The position numbers and the translations under genes were made by a program. DNA of 64,000 nt from contig CAZQOQ010000037.1 of assembly GCA_964595205.1 (NCBI GenBank), positions 258,468 to 322,467 of the forward strand, in the 5' to 3' direction. The first letter of the stretch is position 1; every line of letters starts with the position of its first letter. This document shows positions 9,280 through 18,196 of this stretch, piece by piece. The notes under the pieces were generated by a model, which saw only the letters and a program-made list of their open reading frames with translations, did not search any database and was not told the origin of the DNA. Source of the DNA: JADKIH01 sp964595205 (GTDB taxonomy: Bacteria > Bacteroidota > Bacteroidia > AKYH767-A > 2013-40CM-41-45).

Positions 9280-10347
9280 TTATTTCAATTCAAGTATTTC
9301 TTCCATCGCATTCGTGAGTTCCATCATGTCTTCGATGTTTATTTCGCCCATGTGTCCTATGCGGAAAGTTTTATCTTTCAGGGCTCCATAACCGTTTGAT
9401 AAAACCATATTTCTTTTTTGGAGTTCCTGGTTAAGACTGGTTACGTTGATATTTCTGGTATTGTCAATGCAGGTAACGGTGAGTGATTCGAAGCCGGGTT
9501 GTGTATGCACTTTAAAAAAATGATTTGCCCAGTTGATCATGTATTCTGCAATTTCTATATGGCGGATATACCTGTTTTCGAGTCCTTCTTTAAAGATCCT
9601 GTCAAGCTGAAAGTCCAGCGCAAACATATGCGGAAGGGAAGGGGTACACGAATACTGGTTATTTCTCTTGTCGATATATTCGCACAGGGTAAGGAGATCG
9701 AGATAGTAACCACGATGCCCGATTTTTTTCAGACGCTCTTCGGCCTTCGGTGAAATAGAAGCGAGAGACAATCCCGGTGGCAATGCCAAAGCCTTCTGTG
9801 ATGAGCTGAGGCAAATATCAATCTTCAGACGGTCCACTTCAATTTTAACACCGCCGAGGGAACTCACGGCATCTACCATCCATACAACTTTAGGATATTT
9901 CTTCATCACATCGGCAATCGCTTCAATGGGATTCATCACCCCGGTGGAAGTTTCGTTGTGTGTGATTGCCATCGTGTCATAACTACCGGTTTTGAGGTAA
10001 CGATCGACAGTTTCGGGCATTACTGCATTCCCGGATTCTTCTTCGTGCAGATCTGCTTCAATTCCATTCAGCAGGGCCAGTTCGTGCCAGCGTTTTCCGA
10101 ATGCACCCGTTGAAAATACAATCGCTTTTTTCTGCGTCGCACTCCTGATCGATCCTTCCATCAACCCGGTTCCTGAAGATGTGCTCAGCACAATTTTATT
10201 TTCTGTATACATGAGCTTTCGAAGCTTGTCAGAAATCCCTTTTTGCAAAGCAGAGGCTTCAGGTGTGCGGTGACCAATCATCGGTGTGGCCATTTTTGCA
10301 AGTACATCCGGGTGTACGATCGTCGGACCAGGAATAAATAGTTTCAT
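9280..10347 (-). CDS. Class V aminotransferase (alanine/serine-glyoxylate aminotransferase type)
   Basis: 355 residues, fold-type I PLP enzyme. The N-terminal GPTIVHPDVLAKM and IGHRTPE blocks are characteristic of the AGXT/SGAT subgroup. The PLP lysine is Lys185 in SSSQKALALPPG, with Asp159 (MVDAVSS) for the pyridine nitrogen. The C-terminal 'FRIGHMGEI' is also typical. Likely reaction: amino transfer between a small amino acid (alanine, serine or phosphoserine) and an oxoacid. The gene sits where I would expect serC and serA in the common cluster of acyl-CoA reductase, ferredoxin, serC, serA and DUF1015, so a serine-related role is an attractive inference. Confidence 0.88.
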   Translation of the reverse strand: MKLFIPGPTIVHPDVLAKMATPMIGHRTPEASALQKGISDKLRKLMYTENKIVLSTSSGTGLMEGSIRSATQKKAIVFSTGAFGKRWHELALLNGIEADLHEEESGNAVMPETVDRYLKTGSYDTMAITHNETSTGVMNPIEAIADVMKKYPKVVWMVDAVSSLGGVKIEVDRLKIDICLSSSQKALALPPGLSLASISPKAEERLKKIGHRGYYLDLLTLCEYIDKRNNQYSCTPSLPHMFALDFQLDRIFKEGLENRYIRHIEIAEYMINWANHFFKVHTQPGFESLTVTCIDNTRNINVTSLNQELQKRNMVLSNGYGALKDKTFRIGHMGEINIEDMMELTNAMEEILELK

Positions 10348-10428
10348 TTCTTTATTTATTTTATCCTCCGCCTTTGCCGAAACTCAGGCGAATTAATTTA
10401 TATTTTATTTCACTCCTGCACTAATACT

Positions 10429-10465
10429 CATCCAATATCCAATCATCCAATTATCCAATCAATTC
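10429..10465. repeat. Short tandem ATCCAAT-type repeat
   Basis: Four imperfect units of 7-8 bases with the core TCCAAT lie between the aminotransferase start and the hypothetical gene, running over the latter's stop codon (10459-10461). The same style of short-unit repetition, with different units, recurs at 12.8, 23.9, 30.0 and 31.5 kb. No inverted arm is seen here. Confidence 0.6.
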
Positions 10466-11250
10466 TCCACCTTAACATCCCTAACCAACATCCACTTTCC
10501 TTTTTTAATTTTCAGAATATCATAGGTGCCATCCGGTCCGGGAAGTGAGCCAGGATAATTTTTATTTACGGAGAAATGGTCGAACACAATGCCGTCGTAT
10601 TTTTTCTCATACCTGAGCGTCATGGTCGCCATTGAATTGTATGTAAATATCATCCTGCTCTTGTAAACGGAACCTGTTTTAATCACAGGCAGGCCGAATT
10701 TTACTTTCTGGTCATCGATCAAAAGTATTTCGATGACCTTCTGGGTTTCAGTCTCGTTCTTTCCTTTCCATCCGAGTAACGTGTAATAAATTCTACCTCT
10801 TCTTTTAACGGTAACAATATCGTAATAAACTGCCCCCAGCCATTTTGAGGGTGATAATTTTTCGGATTCGGGTTTTTCAATGGATCCGGTTGAATCTTTC
10901 AATTCAAACAATCTGTATTCAGTTCCCGCGTGAATCTGAACAAATCCGAAATAAACATAATCACTTCCGTCGAACTTAGGCACAACCCATGTATAAATCC
11001 TGCATCTGTGATCATCTGATGTCTGTACAGAAATATTCTTCAGCGAATCAAAATTTCTCTCAAACGATCCCTGCCCGAGGAGATGTTTTTCAAAAGCATC
11101 CTTAAATTTCCTGTTGGATTCAAACCGGACTGAATCGTTTTCTCCCTTTTGAATTTTTTTAAATAAGGCGGATAATGAATCCAGGGACTGGCAGTATCCT
11201 GCAGGAAATACCTGGTATAACAGAGCAATTAAAAGAATTCTTTTAAACAT
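10459..11250 (-). CDS. Secreted hypothetical protein
   Basis: 263 residues with a clear signal peptide (MFKRILLIALLYQVFPAGYCQ). The mature part is rich in beta strands and has no motif I can tie to an enzyme. Segments such as SKWLGAVYYDIVTVKRRGRIYYTLLGWKGK and a final LPGPDGTYDILKIKKGKWMLVRDV recur in uncharacterised Bacteroidota proteins of similar length, as far as I recall. It lies between the ferredoxin and aminotransferase genes on the same strand, but with gaps of about 90-110 bases, so co-transcription is uncertain. Confidence 0.75.
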   Translation of the reverse strand: MFKRILLIALLYQVFPAGYCQSLDSLSALFKKIQKGENDSVRFESNRKFKDAFEKHLLGQGSFERNFDSLKNISVQTSDDHRCRIYTWVVPKFDGSDYVYFGFVQIHAGTEYRLFELKDSTGSIEKPESEKLSPSKWLGAVYYDIVTVKRRGRIYYTLLGWKGKNETETQKVIEILLIDDQKVKFGLPVIKTGSVYKSRMIFTYNSMATMTLRYEKKYDGIVFDHFSVNKNYPGSLPGPDGTYDILKIKKGKWMLVRDVKVEN

Positions 11251-11336
11251 TACTCACAACTAATGATCCGTTCTATTCAATGAAAAAACCGCAACACGAT
11301 AACGCATTGCGGTTTGAGATATTATTCAACACATTA

Positions 11337-11684
11337 TTATGCGTGCATTTTTTCTTTCTTCGCAAGCAGAGCTTCTTTTGACTCACGGAAATTCGGATCG
11401 TCGACACAGCAATCAACCGGGCAAACCGACGCACACTGAGGCTCATCATGGAATCCCACACATTCGGTGCACTTATCCGTCACTATATAATAAATATCAT
11501 TCGATACAGGCGGTTGAGCTGCATCTGCATCAACTTCGCTACCATCCATTCTCTTATAGGTTCCCTTAACTGTTGTTCCATCCGAAAAACGCCATTCTGC
11601 ACCGCCTTCATAAATTGCATTGTTAGGACATTCCGGTTCGCATGCACCACAATTGATGCATTCTTCTGTAATCATGATAGCCAT
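11337..11684 (-). CDS. 2[4Fe-4S] ferredoxin, Allochromatium type
   Basis: 115 residues from the ATG at 11684, which has a good AGGAA site six bases upstream; the longer open frame lacks ferredoxin character. Cluster ligands: CINCGACEPECP (CxxCxxCxxxCP) near the N-terminus and CTECVGFHDEPQCASVCP (CxxC-x8-CxxxCP) further on. The eight-residue insertion in the second motif and the C-terminal extension are typical of Alvin-type ferredoxins with low reduction potential. It is divergent from the acyl-CoA reductase gene, an arrangement common in Bacteroidota, so it may serve that enzyme's neighbourhood as an electron carrier; the partner is not proven. Confidence 0.93.
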   Translation of the reverse strand: MAIMITEECINCGACEPECPNNAIYEGGAEWRFSDGTTVKGTYKRMDGSEVDADAAQPPVSNDIYYIVTDKCTECVGFHDEPQCASVCPVDCCVDDPNFRESKEALLAKKEKMHA

Positions 11685-11770
11685 AACGGTTCCTTTTCTA
11701 TTTTTGAGGTTTCCGCACAAAAGTAAATAGAAAAAGCAGAAATCAAAATGCGGTTGTATATATTGTAGAC

Positions 11771-12832
11771 ATGATACCAATCAACAGGCGTATAGATGCC
11801 CTCGACAATTTGGGCAGGAAAATTACCCGGCTCTTGGAACTTTTTGATTCTGACCATGATAATGCACTTAGATCGGTCCTCGTAAAAGCCCGGATTGAGA
11901 ACCCGTGGTTTACCGAAGAGCAGTCCCTTACTGCATTAAAGAATTGGGCTGTTGCTCTTGAGGAAGATAAAATCAAGTACTGGATATCCTTGTACGGTAA
12001 CAGCATTGAGAAGCATAAATCCCCGAAAAAAATTGGTGTCGTAAATGCAGGCAACATCCCGTTTGTCGGACTTCACGATCTGTTGTCAGTACTGCTGTGC
12101 GGAAACGTCTACATTGGTAAAAATGCAACTGGTGATTCCATACTGTTGCCTTTTATTGCTTCACTGATCAGCGACATCGAACCGGGATTTAAACAGTATA
12201 TCCATTTCGTCCAAAAGCTCGAACAAATGGATGCAGTAATTGCAACAGGAAGTAACAACAGTTCCCGTTATTTCGAATATTATTTTGGGAAATACCCTCA
12301 TATCATCAGGAAAAACAGGAATGGAGTAGGGATACTGAACGGAGATGAGACGAATGATCAATTATCGGCACTGGGAAACGACATATTTACCTATTTCGGA
12401 CTTGGCTGCAGGAATGTATCGAAGCTGTATGTTCCTGCCGGCTATGATTTCAATAAATTTTTCGAATCGATTTATCATCTGAATCCCGTCATGTCTCACA
12501 GCAAATACATGAATAATTTCGATTATAATAATTCAGTATTGCTGCTCAAACAAATTCCTTTTTTGCAAAACGGTTTTCTCATTGTCAGGAAGGAATCACA
12601 AATCGCATCTCCTGTATCTGTATTGCATTATGAAGAATATGAAAACAAAGATATTCTTGAAAATAGCCTCTTGAAAAATATCGATCTCATTCAGTGTATT
12701 GCCGCCAATAACAGCAATTTCATCAATAACAAAAAACTGGAAAAACTCAGAGTCGAATTCGGAAAGACCCAATCACCTGATTTGTGGGATTATGCGGATG
12801 GAGTAGATGTTGTTCGATTCCTCACCAATTAA
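11771..12832 (+). CDS. LuxC-like acyl-CoA reductase
   Basis: 353 residues of the LuxC/acyl-CoA reductase family, which reduces acyl-CoA or acyl-protein thioesters to aldehydes with NADPH. The catalytic cysteine is Cys213 in the block FTYFGLGCRNVSK, preceded by the cofactor-side block IGVVNAGNIPFVGLHD. Divergent from the ferredoxin, with 86 bases between starts. The function in Bacteroidota, which lack luciferase genes, is not settled; fatty aldehyde or lipid metabolism is plausible. The stop codon at 12830-12832 touches the left arm of a long inverted heptamer repeat. Confidence 0.85.
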   Translation: MIPINRRIDALDNLGRKITRLLELFDSDHDNALRSVLVKARIENPWFTEEQSLTALKNWAVALEEDKIKYWISLYGNSIEKHKSPKKIGVVNAGNIPFVGLHDLLSVLLCGNVYIGKNATGDSILLPFIASLISDIEPGFKQYIHFVQKLEQMDAVIATGSNNSSRYFEYYFGKYPHIIRKNRNGVGILNGDETNDQLSALGNDIFTYFGLGCRNVSKLYVPAGYDFNKFFESIYHLNPVMSHSKYMNNFDYNNSVLLLKQIPFLQNGFLIVRKESQIASPVSVLHYEEYENKDILENSLLKNIDLIQCIAANNSNFINNKKLEKLRVEFGKTQSPDLWDYADGVDVVRFLTN

Positions 12833-13088
12833 ACTTCAAAAATCAAAAATCAAAAATCAAAAATCAAAAATCAACAATCAACAATCAACAATCAACAATC
12901 AACAATCAACAATCAACAATCAACAATCAGCAATCAACAATCAACAATCAGCAATCAACAATCAACAATCAACAATCAACAATCAACAATCAGCAATCAA
13001 AAATCAACAATCAACAATCAACAATCAACAATCAGGTTTTGATTAGCGATTGCTGATTGCTGATTGTTGATTTTTGATTTTTGAAGTT
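12832..13088. repeat. Heptamer array with inverted end, between two convergent stop codons
   Basis: From about 12838 to 13034 there are roughly 28 tandem 7-base units, mainly ACAATCA, with AAAATCA at the left edge and a few GCAATCA. At 13042-13088 the same words appear inverted. The outermost 21 bases match perfectly: 12832-12852 (AACTTCAAAAATCAAAAATC then A) and 13068-13088 (its reverse complement). The left arm starts on the last base of the acyl-CoA reductase stop codon, and the right arm ends three bases before the lepB stop codon at 13092. A long hairpin is possible, so it could act as a bidirectional terminator. Spurious frames across it are not genes. Confidence 0.9.
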
Positions 13089-13091
13089 GGG

Positions 13092-14255
13092 TTAGTAATC
13101 TAGTCCTTTTATAGTGTGAAACAGCCTTCCCCAGCGAATCTTATTCAGGAAACTTCCATTCGTATCCCAGCTCATCCAGATGAAAACGGCTTTGCCCACG
13201 ATATGATCTTCGGGGACAAATCCCCAGAAACGCGAGTCAGCTGAATTGTGCCTGTTGTCGCCCATCATGAAAAAATAATCCATCTTGAAAGTGTATTCGG
13301 TGGCGGGATTTCCGTTAATATAGATCGCGCCATTCCTCTCTTCGAGTTTATTGCCCTCGTATTCTCCAATCGCTTTCCTGTAGATGGAAATATTCGCAGA
13401 GTCTATTTTAATGGTCATGCCTTTTTTAGGTATCCAGAGTGGGCCTATATTATCCACGTTCCAATTGAAACGATGATCATAAGGGAAGATAAACTCCTGA
13501 TATAGTCCGGCAGGAACTGTATTGGGAACGATCTTCCTTACGTTCCCGAACGAGCCAAGATCATCAGCATTCTTTTTTGTGAGATGCAGATTATATTCGT
13601 AGGGCGACAAGGATTCACCGTCTCTGAGTCCCAGTCGCTGTATTGCCTGCTCGCTGAAACCCGAACCATCGGTCGTCACATGATACGATGTCTGGGAAAA
13701 TTCAGGCACAGGTATGGCTTTTCCGTTGATAAAAATGCTACGTTCCCTGATCTCTATGGTATCGCCTGAAATCCCTATGCAACGTTTTATGTAGTTTTCT
13801 TTTTTATCCACCGGTCTTCCTTCATTCTCTGCCGGCCAGTTGAACACTACACAGTCGCCATGTTTGATGTGGCCGAATCCAGGCAGCCGGTGATAGCCGA
13901 TCTTAATCCACTCCAGGTATGATTTCCCGCCGATGATTGGCATCGTATGATGTGCAAAAGGAAATGAAAGGGGAGTCATGGGTATGCGTGCGCCATAACT
14001 TACTTTGCTGACGAACAGAAAATCGCCGACAAGCAATGACTTTTCCATTGAGCCTGTCGGAATGGTATAGGCCTCGATAAAGAATGTACGTATGATCGTT
14101 GCGGCAATGACTGCGAAGATGATTGCATCAACCCATTCCCTGATTACTGATTTCCGTTGACCGGGTTTTGGTTTCAGGAGGAACCAGACACCCAGTGTGA
14201 AAATTCCAAAGATGATGTCTTTAATAAGGTCCCAGTTGATTCTGAATTTTGTCAT
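13092..14255 (-). CDS. lepB: Signal peptidase I
   Basis: 387 residues. Cleaves Sec signal peptides at the outer face of the inner membrane. Two N-terminal hydrophobic segments lie at about residues 12-27 and 42-60. The nucleophile is Ser69 in TIPTGSMEKSL, and the general base is Lys157 in YIKRCIGISGD. The conserved box E motif MGDNRHNSADSR is near the C-terminus. As is usual in Bacteroidota, the protein is longer than the E. coli enzyme because of a large insertion between boxes D and E. It ends the gene run ParA, ParB, DUF5683, DapB, LepB. Confidence 0.96.
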   Translation of the reverse strand: MTKFRINWDLIKDIIFGIFTLGVWFLLKPKPGQRKSVIREWVDAIIFAVIAATIIRTFFIEAYTIPTGSMEKSLLVGDFLFVSKVSYGARIPMTPLSFPFAHHTMPIIGGKSYLEWIKIGYHRLPGFGHIKHGDCVVFNWPAENEGRPVDKKENYIKRCIGISGDTIEIRERSIFINGKAIPVPEFSQTSYHVTTDGSGFSEQAIQRLGLRDGESLSPYEYNLHLTKKNADDLGSFGNVRKIVPNTVPAGLYQEFIFPYDHRFNWNVDNIGPLWIPKKGMTIKIDSANISIYRKAIGEYEGNKLEERNGAIYINGNPATEYTFKMDYFFMMGDNRHNSADSRFWGFVPEDHIVGKAVFIWMSWDTNGSFLNKIRWGRLFHTIKGLDY

Positions 14256-14329
14256 AGTTTATAAAAGCAATTTGCAAAAGTAACCGGCTTATTTCTCCGG
14301 CAGGGTTATAGAGAGGTTAATTATACACA

Positions 14330-15073
14330 TTACAATTTTAATAAATCCTTCATGCTGAAAACTCCTTTTTTACCCAGGATCCATTCAGCGGCCGAAATTG
14401 CACCATACGCAAAACCTTCCCTGTTTAATGCTTTATGTATGATTTCAATTTCGTCGGAATCACAAAAATACTTGACAATATGAGTCCCGGGGATTTCATC
14501 TTCGCGTGTCGAGAAGATTGGTAGTTCTCCCTCGGTTTCGACCGAGAGATTTACGCTCTCGTCTGTCTTATAATTCACCCATTGCTTCAGCCGCTTCACT
14601 TCACCGATGATCTGGCCGGCAAGTGTGATTGCTGTTCCGCTCGGCGAATCCAGTTTGCCTGAATGGTGACTTTCGTGAATTAAAATCTCATCGTATTGCT
14701 GTTGACTGTTCATCAGCTTCGCAAGCAGCTGGTTGATCTCAAAAAATAAATTAACACCGATGCTGTAATTCGTCGAGTAGAAGAATGCGCCATTTCTCTC
14801 CCTGCAATAGTCCTTCGCACGGTCGATCTTGTCCAGCCATCCGGTTGTACCACTTACCACCGGCACGCCCGCATCAAGGCATTTCAAAACATTATCGTAT
14901 GCCGTATCCGGTCTTGTAAATTCAATCGCCACATCCACTTCCTTAAAACTTCCGGCATCAATCAGCGAAGCTGTCTCGCTGTTAATCTTCAATGCAATTT
15001 TATGTCCCTTCTTCATCGCAAGTGCTTCAATCGTCTTGCCCATTTTACCAAGGCCAATCAATGCGATATTCAT
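14330..15073 (-). CDS. dapB: 4-hydroxy-tetrahydrodipicolinate reductase
   Basis: 247 residues; NAD(P)H-dependent reduction in the diaminopimelate/lysine pathway. The N-terminal nucleotide-binding loop is LIGLGKMGKTIE, a slightly altered GxGxxG. The catalytic region ESHHSGKLDSPSGTA carries His136 and Lys140 and the PSGT substrate-binding loop. SGTTGW at 74-79 is another family block. The protein is a little short compared with E. coli DapB (273), as in other Bacteroidota. It follows the DUF5683 gene by six bases. Confidence 0.95.
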   Translation of the reverse strand: MNIALIGLGKMGKTIEALAMKKGHKIALKINSETASLIDAGSFKEVDVAIEFTRPDTAYDNVLKCLDAGVPVVSGTTGWLDKIDRAKDYCRERNGAFFYSTNYSIGVNLFFEINQLLAKLMNSQQQYDEILIHESHHSGKLDSPSGTAITLAGQIIGEVKRLKQWVNYKTDESVNLSVETEGELPIFSTREDEIPGTHIVKYFCDSDEIEIIHKALNREGFAYGAISAAEWILGKKGVFSMKDLLKL

Positions 15074-15079
15074 AAATGA

Positions 15080-15646
15080 TTATTTTAAGTTAAACGTTAG
15101 CTGAAAGGAGGGAACCGGTTTTCCATTTGCAAGGTAATTAAATGTTCCACCCGTATGCAAACTTAAATTATCGCTGATGTCGAAATCCATTAATTGGGAA
15201 TCGACATAGGCGTCGATTATATTCAGCGTATATAATAATCCTGCGAAGATATAGCACAAATCCCGATTTCGCCTGTAATAATTTTTGTAATCGTTCAGGT
15301 TGTCATCGGAGTAACGCGGATATTCATCAACCGTAAGCGAGTCGCCGTCGTTTCTCTGGATGATGGCCTGCTCGAATTTTTTATATTCCGTATTATTCAC
15401 CGAAATGAAATACGCTAACACGAAACCACCGCCATAAATGATCGGAACCTTCCAGTATTTTTTATTGTAAACCTGTCCCGACCCGGGTAAAATAGCCGAC
15501 ATCAGTGCAGCCTTGTTGGCTCTTTTTTTTGCCACTATTGTAAGCGAATCCTTAACGTCGTTTGCCGCGAATGCAGGAGCTGCGAATCCCGCCAGTAAAA
15601 TCACGAGAATAAAAAATCTTGAAGCACACACTCCGGGTATTTTCAT
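15080..15646 (-). CDS. DUF5683 domain protein, membrane-associated
   Basis: 188 residues. Signal-like hydrophobic N-terminus (residues 10-27), then the family block 'KKRANKAALMSAILPGSGQVYNKKYWKVPIIYGG', rich in glycines and hydrophobic residues, and a second hydrophobic stretch near CYIFAGLLYTLNIIDAYVD. DUF5683 genes commonly sit between parB and dapB in Bacteroidota, as here (13 bases after parB, 6 before dapB). The function is unknown; an envelope role is inferred from topology only. Confidence 0.88.
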   Translation of the reverse strand: MKIPGVCASRFFILVILLAGFAAPAFAANDVKDSLTIVAKKRANKAALMSAILPGSGQVYNKKYWKVPIIYGGGFVLAYFISVNNTEYKKFEQAIIQRNDGDSLTVDEYPRYSDDNLNDYKNYYRRNRDLCYIFAGLLYTLNIIDAYVDSQLMDFDISDNLSLHTGGTFNYLANGKPVPSFQLTFNLK

Positions 15647-15658
15647 GAAAAAATCTTC

Positions 15659-16549
15659 TCAGTAATTGAACATCTCCAGCAGGCGATTCAGGTCGTCGTC
15701 GTTCTCGAAAGGAATAACGATCTTTCCGTTTCCCTTCTGCGTACGCTGAAGCTTTACCTTATTTCCGAAGTGGCTGGAAAGAACATTCTGTATCTTCGAA
15801 TATTCAGGAGACAGTTTCTCGCCTTTCTTTTTTGATTCCTTACCAAACACAGACCTGTTTCCATATTCTCTCGCAAGAGCCTCTGCGTCCCGCACACTCA
15901 GGTGCTTTTCCATGATCTCGCGGAACATCAGGAGTTGTTTGCTTACATCTTCCACGCCGATGATCGCCCGTGCATGGCCCATGGATATTGTTTCTTTCTT
16001 CAATGCTGCCTGGATTTCAGGCTGCAGTTTCAGCAATCGTAAAAAGTTGGTGACCGTACTCCTGTTTTTCCCAACCCGCTCGCTGAGCATTTCCTGAGTC
16101 AGCTGGCATTCGTCGATCAGCCGCTTATAACTAAGTGCAATCTCGATCGGGTTCAGGTTTTGACGCTGAATATTTTCGACGAGCGACATTTCCAGCATTC
16201 CCTGGTCGTTGGCTACGCGGATATAAGCGGCAATGGTGGTAAGTCCGGCCATCTTCGAAGCCTTGAATCTCCGTTCTCCTGAAATAATCTGGTACCGGTC
16301 GTAACCGAGCTTCCTCACGGTAATCGGCTGGATGATTCCCTGTTCTCTGATGGAAGCCGAAAGTTCTGCCAGTGCTTCAGGTTCGAAATACGAACGCGGC
16401 TGAAAAGGATTTGGCTCAATCTGGTCGAGTGGAATCTGGGCAACTGAACCTACAACACCTTCGATGCCCGTCTTCGATGTTACATCCGTATCCGCATTTT
16501 CTAAAAGGGCACTAAGTCCTTTCCCTAATGCACTTCTTTTATTGCTCAT
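15659..16549 (-). CDS. parB: ParB/Spo0J chromosome-partition protein
   Basis: 296 residues. The N-terminal CTPase/ParB domain includes IEPNPFQPRSYF, ISGERRFKASKMAG and the MSLVENIQRQNLNPIE block. A helix-turn-helix follows (LTQEMLSERVGKNRSTVTNFLRLLKL). A C-terminal dimerisation segment closes the protein. It binds parS sites and loads SMC while ParA moves the nucleoprotein. The start overlaps the end of parA by 11 bases. No clear 16-base parS palindrome was seen in the window. Confidence 0.96.
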   Translation of the reverse strand: MSNKRSALGKGLSALLENADTDVTSKTGIEGVVGSVAQIPLDQIEPNPFQPRSYFEPEALAELSASIREQGIIQPITVRKLGYDRYQIISGERRFKASKMAGLTTIAAYIRVANDQGMLEMSLVENIQRQNLNPIEIALSYKRLIDECQLTQEMLSERVGKNRSTVTNFLRLLKLQPEIQAALKKETISMGHARAIIGVEDVSKQLLMFREIMEKHLSVRDAEALAREYGNRSVFGKESKKKGEKLSPEYSKIQNVLSSHFGNKVKLQRTQKGNGKIVIPFENDDDLNRLLEMFNY

Positions 16550-17354
16550 CGGTTACGGGGATTTTTTTATCGGCTTCTTTGATCTTGGTGAGGTTGTTTT
16601 TCTGTAAAATCTCGCGTGCAAGATTGAGGTAGTTCACAGAACCCTTGCTGCTTGCATCATGCATGATTATCGTTTGCCCGAAACTTGGCGCTTCTCCCAG
16701 TTTGGTATTTCTCTGGATGATCGTATCGAAAACCATCTGCTGAAAATGCGTCTTTACTTCTTCGACAACCTGGTTGGATAAACGTAACCTGCTGTCGTAC
16801 ATTGTAAGTAAAATGCCCTCAATTTCCAGGTCGGGATTCAGCCTGCTCTGGACGATTTTTATCGTATTGAGGAGTTTTCCAAGTCCTTCGAGAGCGAAGT
16901 ATTCGCACTGAACCGGAATGATCACGGAGTTCGCAGCGGTAAGCGCATTGATTGTAACGAGGCCAAGAGAAGGAGAACAATCGATAATGATGAAGTCGTA
17001 TGTCGATTTCAGTTTATCAAGTACGTCTTTCATTTTCCGCTCCCGGTTATTCAGGTGTATCATTTCGATTTCCGCTCCCACCAAATCAATATGCGAGGGG
17101 AGTAGATAGAGGTTCGGAGTCTCCGTCTTCATGATGATATCCTTCGGATCTGCTTCGTTGATGATACATTCGTAGATGCTCGTCTTTATCGTTCGCGGGT
17201 CGAAACCCACACCTGATGTGGCATTTGCCTGCGGATCACTGTCGATGAGCAGGGTCTTATATTCAAGTACAGCAAGACTTGCTGCAAGATTCATGGCTGT
17301 TGTGGTTTTCCCGACTCCGCCTTTTTGATTCGCTATTGCAATTATTTTTCCCAT
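16539..17354 (-). CDS. parA: ParA/Soj chromosome-partition ATPase
   Basis: 271 residues; deviant Walker A motif KGGVGKTTTA at 11-20, Walker B-like FIIIDCSPSLGLVT, and the A' segment LLIDSDPQANAT. Forms ATP-dependent dimers on DNA and works with ParB in chromosome segregation. The next gene upstream, an MBL-fold hydrolase, ends only 8 bases away, so transcription may begin further up. Confidence 0.96.
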   Translation of the reverse strand: MGKIIAIANQKGGVGKTTTAMNLAASLAVLEYKTLLIDSDPQANATSGVGFDPRTIKTSIYECIINEADPKDIIMKTETPNLYLLPSHIDLVGAEIEMIHLNNRERKMKDVLDKLKSTYDFIIIDCSPSLGLVTINALTAANSVIIPVQCEYFALEGLGKLLNTIKIVQSRLNPDLEIEGILLTMYDSRLRLSNQVVEEVKTHFQQMVFDTIIQRNTKLGEAPSFGQTIIMHDASSKGSVNYLNLAREILQKNNLTKIKEADKKIPVTDEQ

Positions 17355-17362
17355 GTCGTTGT

Positions 17363-18043
17363 TTATATGTCTCTGCTTTCTCCAATATTCATTAACACTA
17401 ATTCCTTACCTGATAATTCAAACTTTCTCTTTGCTTCTTTATGATCGATCTTTATGTTTTCAAAGGTGTCATAATGCATACCGATAATCCTGTCGCACTT
17501 GATGAAGTCAGATGCAATCACGGCATTGTCGATCCCCATCGTAAAGTTATTGCCAATCGGCAAAAAAGCGAAATTCATCTTTTTAAAATCGCCAATCAGT
17601 TTCATATCGTAATGCAGAGCTGTATCTCCGGCGTAATAGAAATTTTCCTTTGGAGTCTCTATCAGAAAACCCATCGGGTTGCCGCCATAGGTGCCATCCG
17701 GCATGCTGCTCGAATGTATAGCCTGTACGCATTTCACTTTTCCGAAGTCGAAGATCCAGTGACCGCCGATATTCATCTGGTGTACTTTTTTAATCCCATG
17801 TTTTATCAACCAGTTTCCAATTTCCCAGTTACAAATGACCATTGCCTGCGTCCGCCTGGCAACGTTCAAAAGATCGGCTGTATGGTCCCAGTGCCCGTGT
17901 GAAACGAGGATGTAATCTGCCTCAACGGCATTCACATCCAGTTTATTTGCCAGCGGATTTTCCGATATAAATGGATCAAAAAGCAGCTTTTTGCCTTCTA
18001 CTTCCAACTGAAAGCAGGAATGGCCATAATAGTTAACTCGCAT
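17363..18043 (-). CDS. UPF0173-type metal-dependent hydrolase, MBL fold
   Basis: 226 residues of the short metallo-beta-lactamase superfamily branch (UlaG-like/UPF0173). Metal ligands appear in SHGHWDHTAD (His49, His51, Asp53, His54), with later ligands in YAGDTALH and near the C-terminal GMHYDTFE. The N-terminal YYGHSCFQLE is a hallmark of this subgroup. The substrate is unknown. It is the first gene of a leftward run of six genes ending with lepB; about 150 bases without a recognisable gene lie upstream. Confidence 0.9.
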   Translation of the reverse strand: MRVNYYGHSCFQLEVEGKKLLFDPFISENPLANKLDVNAVEADYILVSHGHWDHTADLLNVARRTQAMVICNWEIGNWLIKHGIKKVHQMNIGGHWIFDFGKVKCVQAIHSSSMPDGTYGGNPMGFLIETPKENFYYAGDTALHYDMKLIGDFKKMNFAFLPIGNNFTMGIDNAVIASDFIKCDRIIGMHYDTFENIKIDHKEAKRKFELSGKELVLMNIGESRDI

Positions 18044-18196
18044 AATTCCTTCACAAAATGCAAAAATAAAGGAATTATCCTCCGAAATGCGTTTAAAGTT
18101 ACCAACATTGAAATGGTTAATGATAACCGGTATTCATGATTATTAACGAATTTTCAGGATTTGATTGTAGTTATTGACCACCGGTACGGACAAATG

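Noticed and set aside
12784..13056. Open frames of 79-90 codons through the heptamer array (repeating INNQQST-type peptides)
   Set aside because: A 7-base tandem repeat without stops is open in all frames; the peptides are pure repeat translation with no start site or codon signal.
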